From the NCBI RefSeq assembly GCF_026340565.1, contig NZ_JAPEPB010000001.1, forward strand, positions 7,662,001 through 7,726,000: DNA of 64,000 bases, written 5' to 3'. Shown one piece after another: positions 12,001 through 64,000 of the stretch. The position numbers were made by a program, and so were the translations under genes. The notes beneath the pieces are model-generated. The model searched no databases. It saw only the letters and a program-made list of their open reading frames with translations, and was not told the origin of the DNA. This DNA comes from Kitasatospora sp. NBC_01287. GTDB lineage: Bacteria; Actinomycetota; Actinomycetes; Streptomycetales; Streptomycetaceae. The number at the start of each line of letters is the position of its first letter. Position 1 is the first letter of the stretch.

Positions 12001-15000
12001 CTGCTGGACGCCGCCCTGCACCCGGTGGGGCTCGGCAGCTTCCTCGGCGAGGCGGGCGCGGCCCAGGGCCACCTGCCGTTCGCCTTCTCCGGTGTCACCT
12101 TGCACGCCACCGGCGCGCGCGCCCTGCGGGTGCGGATCGCCGGCGCGGGCACCGACGCCGTCACCGTGCAGGCCGCCGACGTCAGCGGCAGCCCGGTGCT
12201 CTCGGTGGAGGCCCTGGTGCTGCGCCCGGTCGACGCCGGGCGGCTGCGGGAGGCGCCCGGCGCGGGCGACGACTCGCTCTTCCGGCTCGCCTGGCCCGAG
12301 GTCGCCCTCGGCGCCGCGTCCGCGAACGGCTGGGCGCTGCTCGGCGCGGATTCGTTCGGCACGGGCCTGCCGCTGGGCGCGGCGGCCGACTCGCCCGACG
12401 CCTCGGTGCTGGTGGCCTGCGCCACCGAGCCGCGGCAGGCGCTGGAGCTGCTCCAGGGCTGGCTGGCCGAGGAGCGCTACGCCGAGACCAACCTGCTGCT
12501 GCTGACCCGCGGCGGCATCGCGGTCGACACCGATCCGGCCGTCGCCGACCCGCGGGCCGCCGCGGTCTGGGGCCTGGTCCGCTCGGCGCAGTCCGAGCAC
12601 CCCGGCCGGGTGCTGCTGGTGGACGTGGACGGCTCGCCCGAGTCCTGGGCCGCGCTGCCCGGCACGGTCACCGCGGGCGAGCCGCAGCTCGCGCTGCGGG
12701 CAGGGCAGGCCTTCGCGCCGCGCCTGCTGCCCGCCCGCTCCGCCGAGGCACTGCCCGTCCCGACGGACCCCGGCCCCTGGCGGCTGGACGGCGCTGGGCG
12801 CGACACGCTCGACGCGCTGGAGCTCCTCGCCGCCCCTGTCATGGAGTTGACGGAGCATCAGATCAGGATCGCGGTCCGCGCCGCGGGCGTGAACTTCCGC
12901 GACGTGCTGAGCGCGCTGGGCATGTACCCGGGCGACGCGCCGGTGCTCGGCGGCGAAGGCGCCGGCGTGGTGCTGGAGGTGGGGCCCGGCGTCACCGGGC
13001 TCGCGGTCGGTGACCGGGTGCTCGGGATCTTCCCCGGCGCCTTCGGCCCGGAGGCGGTGGCCGACCACCGGATGGTGGCGCCGGTCCCGCGGGGCTGGTC
13101 CTTCGCGCAGGCCGCGTCCGTGCCGATCGTCTTCCTGACCGCGCTGTACGCGTGGCGCGACCTCGGCGCGGTGCGCCCCGGTGAGCGGGTGCTGGTGCAC
13201 GCCGGTGCCGGTGGCGTGGGCATGGCCGCGATCCAGCTGGCCCGCCACCTGGGCGCGGAGGTCTTCGCCACCGCGAGTCCGGGCAAGTGGGACACGCTGC
13301 GCTCGTTGGGCCTGGACGACGAGCACATCGCGTCCTCGCGTGATCTGGAGTTCGCGGCGAAGTTCCTCGCGGTGACCGGTGGCGAGGGTGTGGACGTGGT
13401 CCTCAACTCGCTGGCCCGCGAGTTCGTCGACGCCTCGCTGGAACTGCTGCCGCGTGGTGGGCGGTTCCTGGAGATGGGCAAGACCGACATCCGCTCCGAG
13501 GTCCCGGCGGGGGTGGCGTACCGGGCGTTCGACCTGGTGGAGGCCGGTCCGGCGCGGATCGGCGAGCTGCTCGCCGAGCTGCTGGCGCTCTTCGCGGCGG
13601 GCACGATCGAGACGCTGCCGGTGCGCACCTGGGATGTCCGCCAGGCGCGCGAGGCGTTCCGCTTCGTCAGCCAGGCCAAGCACGTCGGCAAGGTGGTCCT
13701 CACCGTGCCGCAGCCGCTCGACCCGGAGCGCACGGTGGTGATCACCGGCGGCACCGGCTCGCTCGGCTCGCTGGTGGCCCGCCACCTGGTGGCCGAGCAC
13801 GGCGTGCGCAAGCTGCTGCTGCTCAGCCGCCGCGGCCCCGAGGCCCCCGGCGCCAAGCGACTCGTCGACGACCTGGCCGAGTCGGGTGCCACCGCCGATG
13901 TGATCGAGTGCGACCTCACGGACCGCGAGGCGCTGGTGCGCGCGCTGGCCGGCCGGCCGCTGACCGCCGTGGTGCACACGGCGGGCGTGCTGGACGACTC
14001 GGTGATCGAGGCGATGACCGCCGAGCAGTTGGCCGCGGTCTGGGCGCCGAAGGCCGGTGCGGCCGACCTGCTGCACGAACTGACGCTCGATCAGGATCTC
14101 GCCGCCTTCGTCCTCTTCTCCTCCGCCTCGGGCGTCTTCGGCGGTGCCGGCCAGGCCAACTACGCGGCCGCCAACACCTACCTGGACGCCCTGGCGGGCA
14201 GCCGCCGCGCGCTTGGCCTGCCGGCGCTCTCGCTCGGCTGGGGCCTCTGGTCGCAGAGCGGCGGCATGACCGGCGAGCTGGGCGAGGCCGACCTGCAGCG
14301 GATGGCCCGCTCCGGTGTCGCCGCGCTGAGTGCCGAGAGGGGCCTCGCGCTCCTGGACGCGGCCCTGGCGCGGCCGGAAGCGGCGCTCCTGCCGCTGGCG
14401 CTCGACCCGGAGGCGCTGCGCCGCCAGGCCACCGCCGGTGAACTGCCCCCGCTGCTGCAGGGGTTGGTGCGCGGTCGGCCCAAGCGGGCCGCGCAGGCCG
14501 CGAACTCGTCGTCGGTCGACCCGGCGGCGGAGTTCCAGCAGCGGATCGGTGCCCTGGCGGGCGCCGACCGCGAGCAGGCGCTGCTCGAACTGGTGCAGTC
14601 GCACAGCGCGCTGGTCCTCGGCCACGCCTCGGCGGCCGGGATCGACCCGGGACGGGGCTTCCTTGAGCTCGGCCTGGACTCGCTCTCGGCGGTCGAGCTG
14701 CGCAACCGGCTCGGCGCCGTGGTGGGCCGCCGGCTGCCCGCGACGCTGATCTTCGACTACCCGTCGCCCACCGCGCTGGCCCGCTACCTCGGCGAACAGC
14801 TGCCCAGCGGCGGGGAGAAGTCCCCGGCCCCGCTGGTGCACGCCGAACTGGACCGGCTGGAGACGCTGCTGGCCGGCGTCACCCCGGGCGACACCGACAG
14901 CGACGGCATCACCGCTCGCCTGCGCGAGCTGCTGTCGACCTGGCAGAAGACCCAGAGCCCGGCGGACCAGGCAGCCGCCGAAACGCTTGAGCTTGCCACC

Positions 15001-15048
15001 GCGGACGAGCTGTTCGACCTCCTTGACAGCGAGCTCGGCACGTCCTGA
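1..15048 (+). CDS. Type I modular polyketide synthase, 5'-truncated, modules 1-3
   Basis: Multimodular PKS subunit that extends an ACP-bound polyketide by three units in the cytosol. The frame is already open at base 1 and stops at TGA 15046-15048, so 5,015 residues are visible and the true start lies upstream. Domain order: AT-DH-KR-ACP, KS-AT-KR-ACP, KS-AT-DH-ER-KR-ACP, docking tail. The missing first KS is cut off by the window edge, not lost. The first two ATs carry GHSQGE and YASH, the methylmalonyl-CoA signature. The third carries GHSIGE and HAFH, the malonyl-CoA signature. All three ACPs keep the phosphopantetheine Ser in DSL. The tail after the last ACP is an acidic docking domain, so the chain passes to the next gene, which begins 46 bp downstream. 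Expected product segment: alpha-methyl alkene, then alpha-methyl carbinol, then a fully reduced unit. Oddities are an altered DH motif in module 1 and repetitive linkers. PKS assignment is certain; stereochemistry and product are inferred. Confidence 0.97.
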   Translation, partial: GQGQGQDQDQSQSQAAPVLDAPVVPLVLSGKGEAALRAQIERFAAFEGSNAGDLAAAGAALVRGRSLFEDRAVLLDGEEVTGRALGTGGVVLVFPGQGSQWVGMASGLLAASPVFAESIAACSAALAPFTDWSLEDALTDAALLERVDVVQPVLFSVMVSLAALWRSMGITPSAVVGHSQGEIAAACVAGALSLDDAARVVALRAKSLARVAGSGGMVSLFASAAKAGELLVGFEGRVGIAAVNGPGSVVVSGEAAALDEFMVVCSEAGVDARRVNVDYASHSAQMELLEEEILQALAPITGLAPSIPMLSTYTGEWVKPGELGARYWYENLRHPVRLQHAVAELAKAGHRVFVEASPHPVLTVGVQETLEENGGGVALGTLRREQGGARKFLASLAEAFVNGATVDWTRLLTSTAHVDLPTYAFQRRRFWPQVSAVLGDVTSAGLGSAEHPLLGAAIALADGDGDGLLFTGRLSAHTHPWIADHALGDTVLLPGTAFVELAVHAGIRVGCDRVDELTLGTPLVLTGAEAVTVQLWIGAAEADGRRPVSVYSRAQQPAADPASTEEPWTRHATGYLTSSQQTAPAADAVLAAWPPAGAVAAPAEAVYEGLDARGYGYGPAFRGLRAAWRSGEQVFAEVSLAEAEAAEAPKYGLHPALLDAALHALALLPSGSPVTEADDSAAPRIPFSWAGVELHATGAALLRVRLTPAGPDTVSVLVADGSGRTVATIDALTLRAARLDTLGGADAGLRDALFRLDWSPLSGTPAADTTTFALLGTAFGTAQDAARDAVVEQLRRAGHQVTVHPDLAALAEAAAAPDASPRTVLLPVAPTGPAPDGVLAVAHAVAADTLALLQEWLRTDSLAGSARLVVLTRDAVAARPGDQVGDLAAAPVWGLLRSAQSEHPGSFTVLDLDGADASWAALPAAVASGEPQAALREGEILLPRLARRPAAATPGSATPGTATPGSAEQAPLWDPAGTVLVVGGTGVLGALTARHLVAEHGVRHLVLTSRRGPAAEGAAELVAELTALGARVTTPACDAADPAALAAVLAAIDPAAPLRGVIHTAGVLDDAILESVTAEQLSAALRAKADVAWRLHEATRGLELTAFVLFSSFSGVAGSPGQSAYAAANAFVDALAAHRRALGLPGLALAWGFWDRASGMTGHLDGTELGRIARRGVLPLTAEQGLTLLDTALSGPGGPGGPGGTDALATSDAFLVPARLDLAALRRQAVAGELAPLYRGLVRAVPRRVAEDAAAGGVGRYAGLGAEELERAMLELVRGEAGTVLGHGPQSPVEADRAFKELGLDSLTAVELRNRLARATGVRLPATLVFDYPNPRVLAAHLAAQLAGLPLAAATRASAPARALAADEPIAIVGMACRYPGGVRSPEDLWELVAAGTDAVGGWPEDRGWDAAELYDPVPGRAGRSYSDQGGFLYDAGEFDAAFFGISPREAIAMDPQQRLLLEAAWEVFERAGIDPSSVRGSRTGVFAGVMYHDYASRLFGAGPEELEDVQGYLGNGSAGSVASGRISYTLGLEGPAVTVDTACSSSLVALHLAAQAIRQGECTMALAGGVTVLSTPGIFIDFSRQRAMAADGRCKPYAAAADGTGWGEGVGMLLVERLSDAQRLGHPVLAVLRGSAVNQDGASNGLTAPNGPAQQRVIHQALSSANLTTDQVDVVEGHGTGTTLGDPIEAQALLATYGQDRPAERPLLLASVKSNIGHTQAASGVAGVIKMVMAMRHGQVPGSLHVDEPTPHVDWTAGAVELLTERQEWPETGRPRRAGVSSFGVSGTNAHVILEQAPEVGASSEPEKALPVLDTPVLDTPVLDTPVVPLVLSGKGEPALRAQVERFAAFEGSRAFEGDLAAAGAALVRGRALFEDRAVLLGGEELTGHALGDGGVVLVFPGQGSQWVGMASGLLEASPVFAESIAACSAALAPFTDWSLEEALTDAALLERVDVVQPVLFAVMVSLAALWRSLGVEVSAVVGHSQGEIAAACVAGALSLEDASRVVALRAKSLARVAGSGGMVSLFASAAKAGELLVGFEGRVGIAAVNGPGSVVVSGEAAALDEFMALCAEAGVDARRVNVDYASHSAQMEVLAEEITEALAPITALAPSIPMFSTYTGAWVEPGELGARYWYENMRHPVRLQHAVTELAKAGHRVFVEASPHPVLTVGVRETLEENGGGVALGTLRRERGGADRFLTSLAEAFVNGAAVDWTRLLTATTHVDLPTYPFQRERFWLDGTAAPAPGTAEADAADSEFWHAVESGELAATLGVDADRPLSEVLPALSDWRRGRRESATLDNWRYTVAWQPLTAKAAVPSGSWLVVSASEGAAAADQYARALTASGVTIRQLNLGGVSADSRSEVAALLAELLAEAGPVDGVLATLGLDADDSAAGPALTRGLANTLALVQALGDAGIGAPLWLATRGGVSIGRSDPLNSLAMGQIWGFGRVVALEHPDRWGGLVDLPEVFDDRAAERLGTVLAGLPGGEDQVAVRPAGLYVRRLKRAPLAGRPAPRDWHPSGTVLVTGATGTLAPHIAQWLASAGAEHLVLVSRRGPEAPGAPALLADVESLGVRATFAACDVADREQLRALVDRLAAEGTPVTSVLHAAASIRLLPIEVLTPEQLERDLQAKVLGARNLHEIFAEDTLDAFVLFSSIAGVWGSGDHAAYAAGNTYLDGLAEQRRAAGLGATSVAWGVWAAVNHWDGRLVPEGVDPERLQRQGLPFLDPRPAFAALKTVLDHDETFVAVADVAWDRFAPAFSSARPRPLLDGIPEVRAAQVRAAAPEAAGPRTPQAATELGAELLGLSAADQDRLLLDLVRANAAAVLKHGSPDAVAESRAFKELGFDSLTAVELRDRLTKATGLRLPTTLVFDFPTPLALAARLRDGLIGERAAVVSTDAARGTEQGEDPIVIVGMACRYAGGVESPEELWQLLAGGGDAVTGFPTDRGWDLEALYDADPDARGTSYTREGGFLHGAGLFDPGFFGISPREAIAVDPQQRLLLEVSWEALERAGIDPHSLHGTQVGVFAGTNGSDYAALVAGAPQGGEGYLATGNSVSVASGRISYTLGLQGPAVTVDTACSSSLVALHLAAQAVRNGECTMALAGGVTLMTTPAALVTFSRQRGLATDGRCKAFAGAADGMGMAEGVGMLVVERLSDAERLGHPVLAVVRGSAVNQDGASNGLTAPNGPAQQRVIRQALANAGLSADQIDAVEAHGTGTSLGDPIEAQALLATYGQERPVGRPLLLGSIKSNIGHSQAAAGVAGVIKMVLALRNGVLPPTLHVDEPTPHVDWSEGEVELLTEARAWPRLAERPRRAGVSAFGISGTNVHLLLEEAPESAAAALNAEPDAERAPRALPWVLTGRGPDALAAQAGRLVAWLGDGAGSSPVDVGFSLAHGRSRFEHRAVVIAADPDGFRSGLGALAAGGEAPGVVRGVTAGGRVAVMMSGQGSQRAGTGRELHAAFPVFADALDAVCAHFDAELDRPLREVLFDSESQLLDRTVYTQAGLFAIEVALFRLLESWGVRPDYLTGHSIGELAAAHVAGVLSLADACTLVAARGRLMQALPAGGAMLAVQGTEDEVRAALVDGVDIAAVNAADSIVVSGAEDAVAELEAVWRAEGRKVKWLTVSHAFHSALMDPMLAEFRTVAESLSYSAPRIPVVSNVTGALGADLTDPEYWVRHVREAVRFADGVATLQGEGVRTFLELGPDGVLSALVPQDAVAVPVARAGRGEVESLLTGVATAFTRGTPVDWSAVFTGTGAVRVDLPTYAFQRERYWLDAPVAAAGDLAALGLTAAEHPLLGAAVTLADEEGLLFTSRLSAKAQRWLVEHEVLGAVLVPGAAFVELALQAAAHAGAVQVDDLTLEAPLVLPERGAVQLQLRVGAADQAGRLPFTVHAGADQELTADRRWTRHASGYLATAPTAPVDPAAAELAQWPPTGATPVDLADFYPALAARGYAYGPLFQGLRTVWRKGEVLFAEVALPEEAGAEAATYALHPALLDAALHPVGLGSFLGEAGAAQGHLPFAFSGVTLHATGARALRVRIAGAGTDAVTVQAADVSGSPVLSVEALVLRPVDAGRLREAPGAGDDSLFRLAWPEVALGAASANGWALLGADSFGTGLPLGAAADSPDASVLVACATEPRQALELLQGWLAEERYAETNLLLLTRGGIAVDTDPAVADPRAAAVWGLVRSAQSEHPGRVLLVDVDGSPESWAALPGTVTAGEPQLALRAGQAFAPRLLPARSAEALPVPTDPGPWRLDGAGRDTLDALELLAAPVMELTEHQIRIAVRAAGVNFRDVLSALGMYPGDAPVLGGEGAGVVLEVGPGVTGLAVGDRVLGIFPGAFGPEAVADHRMVAPVPRGWSFAQAASVPIVFLTALYAWRDLGAVRPGERVLVHAGAGGVGMAAIQLARHLGAEVFATASPGKWDTLRSLGLDDEHIASSRDLEFAAKFLAVTGGEGVDVVLNSLAREFVDASLELLPRGGRFLEMGKTDIRSEVPAGVAYRAFDLVEAGPARIGELLAELLALFAAGTIETLPVRTWDVRQAREAFRFVSQAKHVGKVVLTVPQPLDPERTVVITGGTGSLGSLVARHLVAEHGVRKLLLLSRRGPEAPGAKRLVDDLAESGATADVIECDLTDREALVRALAGRPLTAVVHTAGVLDDSVIEAMTAEQLAAVWAPKAGAADLLHELTLDQDLAAFVLFSSASGVFGGAGQANYAAANTYLDALAGSRRALGLPALSLGWGLWSQSGGMTGELGEADLQRMARSGVAALSAERGLALLDAALARPEAALLPLALDPEALRRQATAGELPPLLQGLVRGRPKRAAQAANSSSVDPAAEFQQRIGALAGADREQALLELVQSHSALVLGHASAAGIDPGRGFLELGLDSLSAVELRNRLGAVVGRRLPATLIFDYPSPTALARYLGEQLPSGGEKSPAPLVHAELDRLETLLAGVTPGDTDSDGITARLRELLSTWQKTQSPADQAAAETLELATADELFDLLDSELGTS
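2854..2898 (+). repeat. 15-bp tandem repeat in module 1, before the KR catalytic part
   Basis: Three copies of a 15-bp unit encoding Ala-Thr-Pro-Gly-Ser/Thr. It lengthens an interdomain linker and keeps the frame. Confidence 0.95.
3583..3609 (+). repeat. 9-bp tandem repeat in module 1, after the KR
   Basis: Three exact copies of GGCCCCGGC encoding Gly-Pro-Gly, in the flexible part between KR and ACP. Confidence 0.95.
5290..5304. repeat. Dyad CTGACG-N3-CGTCAG, site 1
   Basis: Perfect 6-bp arms, spacer GAG, at the end of the module 2 KS; encodes LTERQ with ACG and CGT codons. Function unknown. Confidence 0.7.
5437..5481 (+). repeat. 15-bp tandem repeat in KS-AT linker, module 2
   Basis: Three copies of a unit encoding Val-Leu-Asp-Thr-Pro, differing only at wobble bases, just before the conserved VVPLVLSGKGE entry to the AT. 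Confidence 0.95.
7040..7052. repeat. Dyad TGACG-N3-CGTCA, site 2
   Basis: Spacer ATC, in the KR structural part of module 2; encodes VTIRQ, again with ACG and CGT. Confidence 0.7.
10120..10355 (+). repeat. Rare-codon tract, copy 1 (module 3 KS-AT linker and AT start)
   Basis: Nearly the same 236 bp occur at 41093-41328. Both copies carry CTA for Leu (10144) and AGG for Arg (10207), codons otherwise uncommon here, so common recent origin is likely. Confidence 0.85.
13190..13580 (+). repeat. Near-identical ER tract, copy 1 (module 3)
   Basis: Matches 33516-33906 in module 7 with few base changes, many shared codon choices included. Confidence 0.8.
14824..15045 (+). other. C-terminal docking domain of the first PKS subunit
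   Basis: About 74 residues after the ACP: a helix-forming stretch (AELDRLETLLAGV), a second helix with RLRELLSTWQ, and an acidic end ADELFDLLDSELG. This layout is that of class 1 actinobacterial PKS docking domains. It should bind the helix at the start of the seven-module protein. The other two subunit ends in the window have the same layout. Confidence 0.85.
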
Positions 15049-15094
15049 ATTGCTCCGCCCCCCGTCTGACGAATGCCGCAAAGAGGGACGCGAA
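15049..15094 (+). other. Intergenic gap between first and second PKS genes
   Basis: 46 bp between stop and start. It holds the ribosome site of the second gene and no recognisable promoter or terminator hairpin, which fits co-transcription. Confidence 0.7.
15083..15088 (+). promoter_or_regulatory. Ribosome binding site of the seven-module PKS
   Basis: GAGGGA, 6 nt before ATG 15095. It decides the start, since the frame is open well upstream inside the previous gene. Confidence 0.75.
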
Positions 15095-50650
<35,556 letters not shown>

Positions 50651-50693
50651 GCTGACCTCACGTCATGCTTGGCTGCCTCGATAGGTGATTCAC
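50651..50693 (+). other. Intergenic gap between second and third PKS genes
   Basis: 43 bp holding only the ribosome site of the next gene; no terminator or promoter seen. Confidence 0.65.
50683..50688 (+). promoter_or_regulatory. Ribosome binding site of the two-module PKS
   Basis: AGGTGA, 5 nt before GTG 50694. It overlaps the in-frame GTG at 50685 and is the reason for preferring the later start. Confidence 0.6.
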
Positions 50694-60176
<9,483 letters not shown>

Positions 60177-60233
60177 GTCGCTGGCCCAGCCAGAGCACCT
60201 TCTTCCGAACAACTTCCCGAGGGGCCAGTAGAC
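60177..60233 (+). other. Intergenic gap between third and fourth PKS genes
   Basis: 57 bp. A weak 5-bp stem (CTGGC/GCCAG, 60181-60193) is present but has no T run and is too weak to call a terminator. The ribosome site of the next gene lies at its right end. Confidence 0.6.
60219..60224 (+). promoter_or_regulatory. Ribosome binding site of the fourth PKS gene
   Basis: GAGGGG, 9 nt before ATG 60234. Confidence 0.7.

Positions 60234-64000
<3,767 letters not shown>

Larger units (their letters stand above)
8731..14805 (+). other. Module 3: KS-AT(malonyl)-DH-ER-KR-ACP, fully reducing
   Basis: KS about 8731-10015, Cys 9247. AT about 10330-11340, Ser 10603 in GHSIGE and HAFH at 10894-10905, malonyl type. 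DH about 11380-12260 with His 11494 in HEVLGAVLVP and a DAALH motif. ER about 12780-13715 with GVNFRDVL, LGMYPG and the NADPH loop HAGAGGVGMAA. KR about 13726-14450, LDD at 13990-13998, Tyr 14161. ACP Ser 14680. The full set predicts a methylene at the beta carbon and no methyl branch. The ER is nearly identical in DNA to that of module 7. As last module of its protein it is followed by a docking tail. Confidence 0.93.

Noticed and set aside
14987..15094. Upstream in-frame start for the seven-module PKS
   Set aside because: It would overlap the end of the previous gene by about 60 bp, lacks a ribosome site, and adds 36 residues that do not look like a docking helix.
50685..50693. Earlier GTG start for the two-module PKS
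   Set aside because: No ribosome site in front; AGGTGA fits GTG 50694 instead. The difference is three residues.
60177..60233. Transcription terminator between third and fourth PKS genes
   Set aside because: Only a 5-bp stem with no T run; the short gap and intact ribosome site fit continued transcription.

Overview
The window is wholly occupied by modular type I polyketide synthase (PKS) genes, all read rightward. The very high GC content (judged by eye at a little over 70%), GC-rich third codon positions, GTG and ATG starts with purine-rich ribosome sites, and the style of the PKS domains point to a Streptomyces- or Kitasatospora-like actinomycete. No other gene type, RNA gene, mobile element or CRISPR array is visible. 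Both ends cut through PKS genes, so the cluster extends in both directions. The loading module, thioesterase, tailoring, regulatory and transport genes lie outside.

Layout: (1) 1-15048, a left-truncated subunit with three modules, the first lacking its KS because it starts outside the window. (2) 15095-50650, a giant seven-module subunit of 11,851 residues. (3) 50694-60176, a two-module subunit of 3,160 residues. (4) 60234 to the right edge, the start of a subunit showing KS-AT-DH. The genes are 43-57 bp apart, each has its own ribosome binding site, and each junction carries a C-terminal docking tail followed by an N-terminal coiled-coil docking helix. This suggests one operon and one assembly line used in gene order.

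Modules numbered 1-13 from the left, with AT type and reductive set: 1 methylmalonyl, DH-KR; 2 methylmalonyl, KR (A-type); 3 malonyl, DH-ER-KR; 4 malonyl, KR (A-type); 5 malonyl, KR; 6 malonyl, KR; 7 malonyl, DH-ER-KR; 8 malonyl, KR; 9 malonyl, KR; 10 methylmalonyl, DH-ER-KR; 11 methylmalonyl, KR; 12 malonyl, KR; 13 malonyl, DH and more beyond the edge. All other KRs are B-type (LDD). If colinear and active, the line builds R-CH=C(Me)-CH(OH)-CH(Me)-CH2-CH2-CH(OH)-CH2-CH(OH)-CH2-CH(OH)-CH2-CH2-CH2-CH(OH)-CH2-CH(OH)-CH2-CH2-CH(Me)-CH(OH)-CH(Me)-CH(OH)-CH2-CH=CH-CO-. This is a 1,3-polyol chain with few methyl branches, as in large polyol macrolactones. I cannot name the compound.

Three signals go beyond routine annotation. 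A short KS loop tracks the reduction state left by the upstream module in all twelve visible KS domains. Module segments are duplicated almost exactly 15,372 bp apart and lie in blocks of different codon usage, which indicates recent internal recombination. A 15-bp dyad, CTGACG-N3-CGTCAG, recurs eight times in the coding DNA, twice in a different reading frame built from rare codons.
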